Source of the DNA: Manis javanica
Taxonomy: Eukaryota; Chordata; Mammalia; Pholidota; Manidae
Length of the DNA: 64,000 bases
Assembly: GCF_040802235.1 (NCBI RefSeq)
Contig: NC_133165.1
Location: forward strand, 11,193,623-11,257,622
Reading direction: 5' to 3'
Position numbers and translations under genes: made by a program. Of this stretch, positions 1 through 11,729 are shown piece by piece (within the stretch, counting starts at the first letter, position 1; each line of letters opens with the position of its first letter). The notes beneath the pieces were generated by a model that was given only the letters and a program-made list of their open reading frames with translations, ran no database searches and was not told where the DNA came from.

Positions 1-762
1 GTATATTCTAATGGACTTTTATTCCTCAGTGCAGGTTGGGGTCTAGGAAACTTGCATTCAAGACCCCAAGAGAGAAATAATAGGGTCCAATTTTAAAAAG
101 TTTTACTTGGTTCGATAACAATGAGAAGCTACAGATAGTCAGATGTAGAGAGAATTTGAATCTATAGATAGATTTTATGTAAATGTCTAGGAGATCATGA
201 ACTCCAACTCCAGCATTTAAAAATATGGAACAAAGGCAATGTTAACTAACCCACTTGCCTAAGATTTCTAAGTCACAGTTGCAGGATTAGATCTCAAGGC
301 TTCTACGGCCAGTCTTTTGCTTTTTACTTCCTACCACATTTCTTTCAAGGATTGTCCTGACCTTTAATTTTTAATTTAAGAACTCCACCTTATGCACAAT
401 AACAAAAAAGGCAAAAATGTCATGTACTTTTCATTTATATATTTAACTCAAGGCCCATATACCTGTCATCATATACAATGTGATAAGAACAGAAATAAGA
501 GTCCTTTGAATACAGGTACATATCTGCATAAATAATATGACTGAAGTTGAAATATACTGCTTGATAGTCACTGTAACTTCTTTCATTGTCACATTAACAC
601 CCTTAACTCTTTTGAGCTCAAGGAAAAGTATCTTGAAAAAGGAAATGGCTGCCAATGAACTTTTCAGTCTTAATGGGAAGTTATTACTGTAGGAAAAAGA
701 TACCATATTCATAATGAGAGCTCATATGTTTTTCAATCCTTGCTAAATGAAAAGAAAGTTAC
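1..762 (-). other. NTS: NTS intron 2, 5' part (runs off the left edge)
   Basis: Sequence after the exon 2 donor. No further NTS exon is visible. Positions about 215-345 look like an old minus-strand MIR ('cacttgcctaagatttctaa', then a 'gattagatctcaag' type core). The rest is unassigned AT-rich DNA. Confidence 0.75.
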
Positions 763-824
763 CTTTGATGTATGCATACTGGTCAATAAATCTGCTTCTA
801 ATGCTTTCATTTCCTCTTCTGAAT
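763..824 (-). CDS. NTS: NTS exon 2 (internal coding exon of the neurotensin/neuromedin N precursor)
   Basis: Read on the minus strand, a pyrimidine-rich acceptor ending TTTTACACAG (AG at 826-825) is followed by 62 nt that translate in the phase left by exon 1 as a split Asp codon and then SEEEMKALEADFLTSMHTSK. This acidic stretch after the signal peptide is typical of pro-neurotensin. A GTAACT donor follows at 762 and below. With the 73 nt of exon 1 it gives exactly 45 codons, so the next intron is phase 0. The segment is part of the N-terminal propeptide; the bioactive peptides lie further downstream in the gene, outside the window to the left. Splice phase, residue pattern and linkage to RASSF9 all agree, so the call is firm. 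Exon 3 was looked for down to base 1 and not found. Confidence 0.93.
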
Positions 825-3020
825 CTGTGTAAAATGAAAACCACATGTTTACTATATAAATACATATTTTAATCTACAGATATCAATCTCAAAACAATTG
901 TCTTAAAAGCTATTATATTTCCTATGCTTTTATTCTGTCTAAAATAGTATTAAAGAAAGACAATTATAGTTTTGTTTTTTAGTCTGACAGGCAGCTAGAG
1001 TCATAGAAGCACTTCTAAGAGAATCAATCAGCACATGATTACATACCAAAAGAGCTATTGAGGAATTGGAGTTTCTTATCTCTGAATTCCAGATAAAAAA
1101 ATTGATTATATCCTATCATAGACAAGTCATCAAACATGCTGGTTAGTTTTTACCAGTAATAGTTTACATTTATAGAATATATGCCTATAGATTTTTAAAA
1201 AACAGTATAATGATAGTCTTTCTCAAGACAAAATCAAAGGGAATTGCTTACTGATAATTTTAGAATAAGAAAGACACAAATTTATGTATCTTGAGAAGCT
1301 ATTTTGCAAAATACACCTTGAAAGAATTGTTTTTCTCCTTTAAACAACAATGTAGAATTTTATCACAGGCTATTAAGGAACTTTTCTAGCAGAAGTGGAG
1401 CTATCTATCAATACATGTAAAATAGTGTTGAAAATCAATTTCTTATTTTGTTTTAGAATTTCCCTTCCAGTTCCCACCAATAAATATTTTGCAGAGAAAA
1501 TATTAGAAAATACTATAAGGGAATAGAAATACAGTTACAGAAAACTATAATATGACTAACTTTAGCTCACTGATCTGTATGTCATAAAAAGAAGCAGAAG
1601 TTAAAATAACTCTCTCTGGTACTATACATTTTTAATAAAGACTGTCACACTTAGAGAAACTATTTGTTAAATTGTATCTAGGAGCTAAACTGTACCAGAG
1701 ATCTTTTTCTACTAATTTGTTAGAAGCCCAAGTTGTTTTTCAAAAGGAATGACAAATTCCATGCCATGAGCCATTTGTGAAAAATGTATACCAAAAATCC
1801 CCATAAATTTTGTCTTAACACAGCAAGAAATTTCAAGAATTAATAAGCACAGTGTTTAATCAACAACCCAATCTTTCTCACACACTCTAAGTGTACCTTT
1901 AACTTCATGTAATTATTAGATAAAATGATAATAGTAGAAAATTTGATATTTAATTTCATAAAAAGTTTGTGAAGGTAGAAGTTCAACATCTTTTTCTAAT
2001 GATCAAAGGAAATAAAAAATTTTGCTCAACAATATTTATACCTTACTAGGCTGAATGTCATAATTTAAATAAAATCATAGCAAGGGTTTGAATTAGATAA
2101 TTCAATATCATATTTATGAGATATAGATGTATAACACAGGTTAAATGATTATTGCTGCATTTATCCCATTTTTTTTCCCTTTGATATGATCAAGTATTTT
2201 CAAACATCAGTTGGAGCATATTTCAACCATTATAATATTTTGTATCACTCTTAAATTTAAATCTTACTTTCAAAGTGAGTTATTAATAGATATTTAGCAA
2301 TATATGGCTTCTCGTTAACTATCACATGCAAAACACTGCAGGTAAATTATTTTCATTAATATAAGAATTAAAATTCTCCAATTATATATTGTGTCAACTT
2401 AACATGCAAAAAAGCAAATAATTAATAATATACCTTTTTGTCACACAGAAAGACTATGTAAAATACATTCTCAAAAAATACTTGGACTATGTGCTTTTGC
2501 TAGAAATAATTTTCTACACATAATGCTTCCTTCATTTATTTTTACGTATTAGTTTTTCAATTTTTTTTGTCATCTTAACACACAGTTAAGTTCTATAGGG
2601 GAGAGAAACCACTGCTTCCTTAGAGAATGACTGAGGACTATATAAAGCATTTTGAGTGAATGAGTTTTAATTGTGGGTTCACACTTTGAAAGGCACCATA
2701 TCTCAACTCTCATTAGAGAGTAACCAGCCTAATATAAGTTTTATGTGTGTGGCTTTTTTTTTAGTGGTTCCAAAGGGGGACATGATGTATTTCATTGAAA
2801 TCCCTTTTATTATTGTACATTTAAACAGGGGAAAATAAAGAGCTTCAATTCCGGTAATCATAAAGACAGAGGAAGACGCTACTCAGTTTCTATCACTAAA
2901 AAGCAAATCCAGAATAAAGGAGCAACTCTTCCCCCTGGATACATGAACATAAGAAGCAGCATACTGCAAAAAAGGACAGAAAAATCACTTCAGGAAATTG
3001 TGACATGCAGCCGAGCTTAC
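825..3020 (-). other. NTS: NTS intron 1
   Basis: A 2,196-nt phase-1 intron with GT at 3020-3019 and AG at 826-825 on the minus strand. It is AT-rich and I recognise no clear young transposon in it. Confidence 0.9.
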
Positions 3021-3093
3021 CTGAGCACAGACCCCAGGAGCTGAAAGACAGGAGTACCACGCACACCAGCTGGATTTTCACTCCTGCCATCAT
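3021..3093 (-). CDS. NTS: NTS exon 1 coding part (start codon and signal peptide of the neurotensin precursor)
   Basis: The minus strand encodes MMAGVKIQLVCVVLLSFSSW then GLCS, a hydrophobic secretory signal peptide closely matching the N-terminus of mammalian prepro-neurotensin. It ends one base into a codon at a consensus donor (CTCAG|GTAAGC, GT at 3020-3019), and that base joins exon 2 to make Asp. Two ATGs are adjacent (3093 and 3090); the second has the better context (A at -3, G at +4), but the family is annotated from the first. The longer open frame upstream to 3243 runs through the TATA box and is not coding. The protein enters the secretory pathway and is cleaved into neurotensin and neuromedin N in neurons and gut endocrine cells (family knowledge). 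Only 45 of about 170 residues are in the window. Confidence 0.95.
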
Positions 3094-3195
3094 CTCCTTG
3101 AGCCTTCTAGCAAGCCAAGTCCAAAAAGACAGAGACGCGCTGAAGGAGACTTTCTCTAGCACTTCCTTTGGCCTTGAAAGTGACTGAGCTATGAG
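3094..3195 (-). other. NTS: NTS 5' UTR (approximate)
   Basis: The start codon is at 3093 and the TATA box is at 3225-3216. Transcription would be expected to begin about 25-30 nt downstream of the TATA, near 3190, giving a 5' UTR of about 100 nt. The start site is inferred from spacing only. Confidence 0.6.
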
Positions 3196-3215
3196 AGATG
3201 CTCTGGCCATTCCCG

Positions 3216-3225
3216 ATATATATAT
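3216..3225 (-). promoter_or_regulatory. TATA box of NTS
   Basis: An ATATATATAT tract lies about 125 nt upstream of the NTS start codon, in the right place for the TATA box of this regulated peptide-hormone promoter. It is self-complementary, so its strand is set by the gene. Confidence 0.75.
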
Positions 3226-3234
3226 GCAGGAGGA

Positions 3235-3242
3235 TGATGTCA
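3235..3242 (-). promoter_or_regulatory. cAMP response element (CRE) of the NTS promoter
   Basis: TGATGTCA on the plus strand is TGACATCA on the minus strand, a one-mismatch CRE about 10 bp upstream of the TATA box. The proximal neurotensin promoter is known to use a CRE and AP-1-type sites for induction by cAMP, growth factors and glucocorticoids. Binding by CREB/ATF or AP-1 is inferred. Confidence 0.75.
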
Positions 3243-3289
3243 TGAGAATACCGGGATTATCTCTTCAGGATGTGCCCTCCCTTCATCTC

Positions 3290-3358
3290 ATCCATCTCCT
3301 CCTCTCCCCGCCTCCTCCTCCCCTTTCTTTTACCGCGCCCCCCCGCGCCCCGCACTTG
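3290..3358. repeat. C-rich / pyrimidine tract in the NTS 5' flank
   Basis: A run of CCTCC and CCCCGCC blocks ending in a stretch of seven Cs with several CpGs, unusual in an otherwise AT-rich flank. It could bind Sp1/KLF-type factors, but no function can be read directly. Confidence 0.6.
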
Positions 3359-3422
3359 TAAATCTCAAACGAAAGAGACACTTCCCCTAATTGCCACTAT
3401 TGCTCAGGATTTCTGATGCATA

Positions 3423-3430
3423 GGAGTCAT
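3423..3430 (-). promoter_or_regulatory. AP-1-like site, distal NTS promoter
   Basis: The minus strand reads ATGACTCC, one base off the AP-1 core TGACTCA, at about -235 from the inferred start. The position fits the distal AP-1 element described for the rat gene, but the match is imperfect. Confidence 0.4.
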
Positions 3431-6160
3431 TCAAAAGCAATTCCATACAAAGCAAACCGGAAAAGAACTTCCAGTACCATTCTTTGCCCATCTCCTTTCA
3501 TTCCCTGGCTTCAAGAAATTGTCATTTTGATTGTGTGAAGCATGAGATCTGTTATCTCTAGTATAAGCAAAATCTACAGGAGGAATGCTTGAAATCAGTG
3601 ATTCTTAAGGTTCAGAAGTTTTAAAAGAGTTCAGGTTATTTTGTGATAAATCACACTTTTGAGCAAATGTTTTGTGGTTTAGGAACTAATAGACGTTTTA
3701 GATAGCAAATGTTAGGAGAAAGAAGAAAGTGGAAGATAAGCAGGGAATAAGGTGTAACAAGTAAAAGAAGTTTAAGAAAGGAAAGAAAATCAATTTTTTA
3801 AAAAAGATTGTTAACTCTAAGGACTAGGATATTATTTCCTAACAAACTGGAACGTTTTTAAGTAACTGGGAGAATGACTAAATCATGCACACTGGCTTTT
3901 GGTTAGATGTCTTCAAAAAACAATTTCATGTTTATAAAATCCAACTGCAAATTGCTGATGCGTCAGTAAGTGGAAATACGTGTTATTGTATCACTGATTG
4001 CTGTTCTCTGGAACTTTCCTCTTATTCTGTCTGCCTTGTCTTGCGGCTTTTGGATTCATTCTCGATGCTGGATCCTATTTTTTGAATCACCCCTTTCTCT
4101 GTGGTTTTCATCACTGCATCAAATTTATTTCCCTGTTACAGTTATAAAAATGAGACTATACTTCCAGAGAGGAGATAATCCTTTAAATAACTGCCAACCA
4201 CCAAAGTCACGTTTCTAAGAAAATGCCTTCACCTAGTATTTCATAAGTTACAATGATATCCGTGCTCTCTCTGGCTCTCAAAAGGAAATTGCTCAAAATG
4301 TCTTTTGGAATAAAGCTTTCTTCTTACATTAAATATTTCATGATATATGGAGTGATCTGAAAGGATGCTGTTAGGAATATGTGTGAGATTTGTTCACTTT
4401 TGAAACACATCAATCATATATTAACAATTGGGACAAAATCTGGATTGATTTCTATAGGGAGTTGATTTCTGTTTTACAGTATATGTCTTTGAGATTAATT
4501 TCTCTATTTCACCCTAAACAACTTGAGCACAGGGATTAATTCCAAACCTTTAATAATTATTTAAAATAGCAAAGAGTTATTCTTATAATTTAGTGTTCAG
4601 CCATTTAAAAATGTCCGGTATTTGTATGACATTTAGCTTGTTTTACAAAATGATACAGTACAATATTGAACATGTCTTATTTGAAAGGTTTATGTAAAGG
4701 GTAATTGGCAAAAAAAACGTGAAATTTATGTCTAAATTTTGCCTTTTTGCCACCAGGGGGCAGAATAGAAGTTTAAAAGTCTATTTTCACATAACTGATG
4801 ACAGAATTCTGATGATTATGCTTTCTTTCCTCTTCTTATAGAGCAGCTCTGGAATAGAATCCTTTAAAAGTCACTTTGATAAAATCAAGAAATTATATAT
4901 TCTTTACATGATACTTAAATTACTTTTATCTGTATTTGAATTGCAAAACAAAGAATGATTATTTAAAATGTGTGATAGCAGTCTGAAAGGAAGTGTGATT
5001 CCCGCTTTCCCCAGGTAATTTCTTTAATAAGTGAAGCCCAAGGAAATGCTGACAAAAATGTGTTCTTAATTCATTAGAACGTAGGGGAGAATGAATAATG
5101 GAAATTCATTTTGTTATAAGTCTATCACTTGAATATTAGCTGTCACTGTGAGAACTGTTTAAAATACAAAATAAATCTGTAAGAAATGGGGAATAATGTG
5201 TTTACTAAAGTCAAATGGCTCAAAATTAAATAGATGCTCTATGCTATTTTTCTTTTGTGGGGAAGAAGATGTGTAACTTTTTGTGGTAAAACATGATACA
5301 GATAAACTTTATCTGAGCTCTACTTGGTATTTTTAAATATCTGTTACCCCTTTCCTTTTTAGTCCAATGCCTTTCAAGCTATACAAGAGCCAATTAATTT
5401 GTTTTAAATGGGCAGGTTTTGTAGATATTTGCCTTTAAAAAGTATTCTATAAGTACCCAAATGATGCCTTTAATGCAGGATTTTAGGTACCTTTCTATGG
5501 CGATGGGTAAACTATTTTTACTCTAAAGACCTTATGCCTAAAATCCTTCTAACTTCTATTTAGCTCTTAATTAATGATAAGTTTGAACATTATCCTTTTG
5601 TGATTTTCGTGTGTTGGCCTTCATGTTTGAGATCATTGTGGAGTGGCAAACTCTACAGACGTTTTATCTATTTATCCATCTAAATGGGTTCTTCTGGGTC
5701 CTTGGAGAGTACAACATCTCTACCTACATAGATTTCTGAGCCTCTGTGACGTAATTCAGACCTTATTAGGTAATGACTTAAAATAATCAACAGAGGTGCC
5801 TGAAAGATGAGCAATTGGAAAGAGCGGTCTATAAACTTATTTAATTAGAAGAATGGTGGTTCTTGAGTTCCAGATTTCTTCCTGTTCTTTGAAGGCTTCC
5901 TCACTCCATTAACAGCTTTCTGGGTTCTCAGCCTTTTTATATTTTATTACCTACAACTTACCAGCAGTATTTCTGCCATCTGGAACCTGCCCTTCCCTTG
6001 ACCTCCAGGTCTCTAGCTTTCTGACATTATCTCTCATTTTTAAAAGACTACATTTTATAGTCTGATCCAAGTAAACCTTTCCAAGTTGGAATCCTGAAAG
6101 CAGTCCCATCTATTCTACTCTTTCCAGTTTCTGCTAAATGCTCCTCTATTTGTGGTAAAC
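3431..6160. other. Intergenic, NTS 5' flank
   Basis: No gene seen. It is mostly AT-rich unique-looking DNA with a CTCF-type motif at 4749-4763. Positions 5850-6160 are pyrimidine-rich and may be a worn L2 fragment. Short open frames at 3885-4218 have no recognisable protein. Confidence 0.6.
4749..4763 (+). promoter_or_regulatory. CTCF-type binding motif
   Basis: GCCACCAGGGGGCAG matches the core CTCF consensus (CCASYAGRKGGCRS) across its information-rich positions. It lies about 1.6 kb upstream of the inferred NTS start, between the divergent NTS and RASSF9 genes. Occupancy is inferred. Confidence 0.65.
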
Positions 6161-6645
6161 TGTAAGGGAAGCAGAATCTGCCACCCCAAAATATGCCTCT
6201 TTGGAATATTGATTATTTTGAACTGGTTATTTTTAAGAAATAATGGACACAGGAGAAGCTCTGCAAACCCAAGTAGGAATTATAAGGGAAATCTCTGTTT
6301 GTAAGGATGTCTCCCAATCTTTAGCAGGCAGAGAAGGATGACGAGATCTCTAGAAATTCGTATCCACAGAGAAGGCAAGCACTTAATTGCATAACTTCCA
6401 TACCCTTATTTACTACTCCCCCCACCCCACCCCCCCAGTATCCTTTGTCTTTAATTGGAGGTGGTGTTTAAGGCAGTGGCTTGGGCCATTTTGTGGAGTT
6501 ACGCAGTTTTCCTGGGTATCTCCCATGTATACAAGCAGTATACATATTACTAAACTTCTGTTTTTCTCCTGTTAATCTGTCTTCTATGGTGTCGGGTAGG
6601 GGATTGTTTGAGCCAATAAGCTAGAAGTATTTTTCCTTCTCTACA
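6161..6645 (+). mobile_element. Solo LTR, ERVL type (MLT2-like)
   Basis: The unit begins TGTAAGGGAAGCAG and ends CTTCTCTACA, with the 'ACTTCTGTTTTTCTCCTG..AATCTGTCTT' block characteristic of MLT2-type LTRs near its 3' end. No internal gag or pol is attached, so it is a solo LTR. Family assignment is from memory of the consensus. Confidence 0.65.
6417..6437 (-). repeat. C-rich tract inside the LTR, possible minus-strand G-quadruplex
   Basis: Runs of six, four and seven Cs separated by single A bases. On the minus strand these are G-runs able to form a quadruplex if the longest run supplies two columns. Confidence 0.5.
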
Positions 6646-8139
6646 ACTGTAAATTTCTAGAAAGGACTCTTACTTGTTGTATATTCTTTCCTTCAAATGT
6701 TTACAGTCCATAAGTGTTCAATACATATTTATTTGAGTTGAAATACTAATTATTTTCAATGTCTAATACTTTTCCACGTTTCCACTTGTAACATTACTTG
6801 ATTTCAATCATTTAAAACTCCTTTGTTATCACTAATCTTAATATTTGATACCATTAAGTCAGTTTTCTCAGCATTTTCTCTGTCATACTTTTTCTCCCTG
6901 ACTAGGGAAGTCAACTTTAAAAAATTATTTAAGATGAGAACACACTGGGATTATGTGCATTCATCAGCTAAGTGCTCAGGATGAATTGTGGGTTTACTCC
7001 ATTCAACTAAATGAGTCTCAACTGGAGCTCTGATTCATTTGAACAAACAATGATGTCAATCTCTTTGCAAACGCAATTGATTTTCCATTCAATTAAAGTC
7101 CATTTTCTAGACATATGGGTAGTTATGTGCAGGTCCACACCCATACCCACCTATACTCTCTTACAAACACAATACCTATAACTGAGACTTGGAGACTTCG
7201 GTAAATGCAAACCAAATGTCCAATTTCCCAATCTATGTGTAACCATACTTTGCCCGTAATCTCTACAAATTCCCAGCTCATTTCCCTTTGGCTCTTCAGT
7301 GTCTGCTCTTGCGTCATTACAGGTAATTAACTTGGAAGTATTGATGATGGATTTCTGGAGTCAAAGCATATTTTGCAACTTAAACTCCAATTATAACACA
7401 AGCTTTGCCTGGGATTCACATGCTAATGAGTTGTCATTTAAAGATGCTCATGATTGTCGTTACTGCCTATCTCAGTTACGATTTTGTCTCTCATATCTAA
7501 GAAAATGATTATTTTCCACAAAATCCGTACCCACTATGTGTAATGCTGAAGTAATTATCCTTATAAGCCTCCTTTTTTGAAGACCAAAATGAAGACATTA
7601 CAGAAAAAAAATGTTTCTAACAATTTTCTTTTATTTTTCTTAGTTTTACAAATTAGAAAATAATTATCTAGAGTAAAAAAAATGAGACGAGCTTTCATTG
7701 AAAGAAAAGTTCCCCCCTTTAATTTTTTTTTTTCTTGTTGCAAGACTAAGAACGTTTATTTCAAGTCTGTAATACCCAGAACAGAACAGATGTCCTTCAG
7801 CTACCATTTACCAGGATCAAATTCAGTGAAACATTTTTCTTCACTTTAAGAAGATATTAGATGCTGAATTTGGAACCTCACAGTTTATATTATTAGTGCC
7901 CCTTAGCTTTATTATTTTTTTCAACTTAGATCCTTTCCCTATTGATCCTGATTAATGCCCTGGCTTCGAATGCTTTCTATTCCCTAATAACCTCCCCATT
8001 TGCAACTCTGACTACCCACTACACAATCTGGGTATTGTGCCACATCCTCAGCAGCTCTACTTCAGATTGTTAGGCAAACTTCCGTCCAAAATAAAATTTT
8101 CGATTCCTTCCTCCAAACATCTTTATAAAAACATTTTCC
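6646..8139. other. Intergenic, no gene seen
   Basis: AT-rich DNA with short chance open frames (for example near 7123-7508) lacking recognisable domains. Positions 7920-8140 may be the start of the L2 fragment that continues to the right. Confidence 0.55.
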
Positions 8140-8685
8140 TTCCCTAGTGTTTCTCATCTCCATTATTGGAACAATTATTTGCTGGAGTTGCACAGATGAA
8201 AAAACTAGATGCCATTTACACATCCTTTCTCTCTCCCTGCTACCTCCAAGCTATCAGACCTCACGGAGGTGCAGGTCCTCCACCAAAATACATTCCGAAT
8301 CCAAGAGCTTTTCCTTATTCCATTATCACCATCCGGGTCCACCATCGCTGCCCTGAGTTGCAGCAAGAGTCCCTTACATGGTTCCTACCAACAGTCCTGG
8401 TACATTCAATGCAGTCACCACGCATTTGCCACGGTTTTTTTTTTTCTTAATCTATTCCTGTTATTCACTGCTTAAAAAAGCCTAAAGTTTTCCTATTATA
8501 CGTAGAACCAATTCTTACCATGGCCTATATTATCCTGAGCGGGCCTCTGCCTCCCCACCTCCTGTCGTATCCTACACTCTCTTCTTTGGTCTGTATACTT
8601 CAAGTACACTGGCCTTCCGGCCTTTCCTCGACCATGCCACTGTTTCCTTCAAAGCCTGTCAGTGAGCACTGCAATTAGATTACTC
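8140..8685 (+). mobile_element. LINE L2 fragment (5' portion of a split copy)
   Basis: Blocks such as 'CTGAGCGGGCCTCTGCCTCC' and 'ACACTGGCCTTCCGGCCTTT' match the L2 3' region. The open frames at 8147-8475 are part of this repeat. The copy resumes after the LTR at about 9068. Confidence 0.65.
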
Positions 8686-8689
8686 TTCA

Positions 8690-9065
8690 GCATCTATCCA
8701 TTCCCTTCCTCCCGGCAGAGTGGGTATAATATGCTTCCTCACTCTCTGGCCCTGACTTTGGCCATGAGGCTGGCTTTGGTCAGGGGAATGTTAGCAGACA
8801 TAGGAAAACAAGGACGTGATCTGTGTTTGCAGCTTGGGGCTTGTCTCCTTGCTCCTCTGGCACTCCCACAAGAGGAAGTGTTCCCCGATGGCCCCAAAGG
8901 AGGAGACGCGCAAATCAAGGCCCAACTAGCTGTCTTCGCAAACCCGCAGAATTCCCTGAGTCTAAAGCAGGGTAGCCCCGGTTAGGCATGAACAGGTTTA
9001 AATGCTTTGTTTTAAGTAGCTGAGTTTCAGATGGTTTGTTGTGCTGCATTTTGAGACAACAGTTG
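8690..9065 (+). mobile_element. MaLR LTR (MLT1-like) inserted in L2
   Basis: It contains the typical 'GACTTTGGCCATGAGG' and 'GACGTGATCTGTG' motifs and the terminal 'TTTTAAGTAGCTGAGTTTCA' block (the polyadenylation-proximal end of MLT1/MST LTRs). It divides an L2 copy. The 107-residue open frame at 8662-8985 lies in this LTR and is not a gene. Confidence 0.6.
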
Positions 9066-9067
9066 AT

Positions 9068-9290
9068 GGATGCAGCCATTTAGTTTAAAACTCACCCCAC
9101 TCCTACCCCATTCAATCTCTACATCATTTATCCACTTACTTTTTTTCTTTTATAAGCAAAAAAACAAAGCAGGAATCGTTTCTTTTTTTTTGTCTTATTT
9201 CTTATATTCTCAGAACACAAAATAATGCTCCTGCACAGTAGGCACTCAATAAATACTGTTCAGTGGATGAATTACTGAATGAATGAAACT
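9068..9290 (+). mobile_element. LINE L2 3' end
   Basis: Ends with the diagnostic 'GGCACTCAATAAATACTG..GATGAATTACTGAATGAATG' L2 terminus, continuing the fragment left of the MLT1-like LTR. Confidence 0.75.
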
Positions 9291-11729
9291 CCAAGCACCC
9301 CTCCCTGATGGTTTGAGGGTAGCTATCACTCCCTCACCTCTGACAAGCACATTTTCATTCTCTAGTCTGTAAACAATGCACCCCAGGAAGCCAATCTGTT
9401 TTGGGGAGATTTCTAGCCAAAAGGTATGAGACAATGCCTCCCATCAAGGGAGTCTTGAATATTATTTTTAATTGTAATTGACCTTTTGAAAATTACCATT
9501 AAGGTTAAGTGGGAACATGGTGAACCTAAAGGCCACCTTCATGTTGGTTTTCCAGTTTGGTGAGCCAATTTTGTGCAGAATGAATAGGAAGGGACAAGTT
9601 ACCAGAGAGGACTAGAATGAACAAATAGAGCATTCTGAATCTATGAACAGCCACTGTAGTCAGTAACCCAGGCCTCAGGGAAATCAAATGATTAAACCTG
9701 GAATTAATTTATTGAAAATCTCCTCTAGGACAGCCATTGTGCCAGGTTAATTTGATTTCATGTAACATTGCATACTATGAAGGAGTGTTCACAGAATTAT
9801 AGTATCCCCATTGTATAGGTTTAATTTTGTTTTAAAGCTTTAGAGGGTTTCAATAAGGGTGAGGGGATTTATTAAGGAGAGCTTTGAAAGGACTGAACAA
9901 TGCTTCCACTTCTAAAGCAACAGCTATTCTTTGAAATATTAATACTGGATCCAAATACAAGTCAAAGAAAGTCTTGTATTGACATGTTGTAGAAAATTTT
10001 ATGCCAAATAAAGGACAGGCTAATACATTTAACCTAAATGTCCATTTAGTAAAAAGTACATTAGGTTGGATTCTGTTTTCAAATTGATTCCAAGTCATCA
10101 GTTTGACCTTTCTAGGTTTAGGTATATTATTAAATATAAAGCAATCAAACTTTTTATCTCAGAATCCTCCTTCTTATTACATGGACTATTTAGAACCTAA
10201 GTGCGCTCTGTATGCATTGCATTGTTTTAATTGGGTGGAATTAGAAAGTATGAAAGAAGAATTAGGGAGAAAGTGAGGTTGCAGCCAGAAGGGCGTGGAC
10301 AGAAGTGGGCTGGGAAGGAGAACATTTCCCACTTTGTGCTCTAGGTGGAGACACTAGCATGGATAGAGTAAAAATACTAGCCAGGCACTCGGGTCGCTGG
10401 GCTCTATTTTAATGTCATCCTCCTTCATTAAGTTAAAGAATGTTGCAACGGAAAAGGGCTGTATAGAACAACTAGTCTTACGCTCTCATGGCCAAGGGAA
10501 CGCAGACCTAGATACTCTAAGTGGGTTACGAAGTTCTTCCTCCTTCCAATTCAGTCATGTTGGCCCTGACCTGTCAAGTCTAACATCACTCCTTGTCCCA
10601 GAGGAAGCTTAGTCCCCAACATCAGCCAAACTCTTTTGAGAGATTAATTTATCTTGTGTGAGTTTCTCTATTAGTAGTAGTACAGCATCTTCACAACAAG
10701 TTGGAAAGCATCTAGAGGAGAGCGTTTTAGTCACTATAAAATGGACCTTCCTTCTGGACAGGCCTTTCCTCTTTTCTTTTTTCTGTTACATAATTCCTTT
10801 CTTGAGCATTATTAGTTTCTGTTACCATCTTTCAGTAAACACCAACCCTTTAGTTCCTAAATCACGGATTCTCTATTCATATAATTGTTTATCTCCCCTT
10901 TACTATATAATATCATCACCTATTTTCTATGTGCTCTCTGGCCCTGAGGTCAGATAAACATGGTCATAGATCAGGGATCCATACTCAGATGCCTACAGTG
11001 ACCAGGCAAGTAACATGTCCTGTTGAAATCCTATTTAAGGAAGCCATCTGCTTGCGACTGAGCTTCACATGAGTTTTCCCCATATGGAAACAGAGACCCA
11101 ACAAAGCAGATCTAATTTGTCAGCATTTTCCTGATATTCAGATGCTTATGAAAATGTCACAGTCTTAAAGTCAAATCTTAGTTCAATTTCCTTCTCTACC
11201 ACACCCAGCAGACGAATTTAAATGTCTATGTAGTGAATTCAGCCCCATGTCCACCAAGTCCGTATTTTTGCTAGTCCTTGGTGTAAACACTATTCCTATA
11301 CGTTTCTACCCTTGTGGCTTTAGATTTAATGCTGGGGGCCTCTTTCATCATCTGTAAAACAAAAGTTGTAATTAATGTCTAAAAGATGGTAATGGGGATT
11401 TTATTTGTGCCTATATGGTAAAAATAGATTGCAAAGTATGTATGTAACAAGAACTTCATAAATGTTAACTGTGAATCCAACTGTAACATTTAGTTCCCCC
11501 TCTTTCCCTTATCTTCTGTAGTTTTTCTTTACATTTATCTACCTTAATCTTTTAAAAGCATTCCAATACCTGTTCACAAAATCTCAAATTAGAATCCATC
11601 TCAGAGATTCTGTGTGAAAGGCGCCCTATGCCCTTCTCTTCAAGATCGAATGCCCTTCTGCGTCTTTGCTTTCCAATGTCGAGGTCTTTTAATGGTGGCC
11701 CAATGTACAGCATTGTTCCCTCTATGGCA
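9291..11729. other. Intergenic, no gene seen
   Basis: Mostly unique-looking DNA. Open frames at 9246-9434, 9850-10098, 10412-10612 and 10658-10957 carry no recognisable motif and no splice context. A weak MIR-like tail ('CATCATCTGTAAAACAAAAG') lies near 11345. Confidence 0.55.

Noticed and set aside
443..712. 89-codon minus-strand frame near a TTTTTCCTACAG acceptor-like word, as NTS exon 3
   Set aside because: The translation does not resemble pro-neurotensin, and the phase-0 continuation hits a stop at once (TAA after the AG).
3094..3243. Upstream extension of the NTS reading frame to 3243
   Set aside because: It runs through the TATA box and 5' UTR; the signal peptide starts at 3093.
8147..8985. 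Cluster of 69-107-codon open frames
   Set aside because: They lie in L2 and MLT1-like LTR sequence and overlap in several frames.
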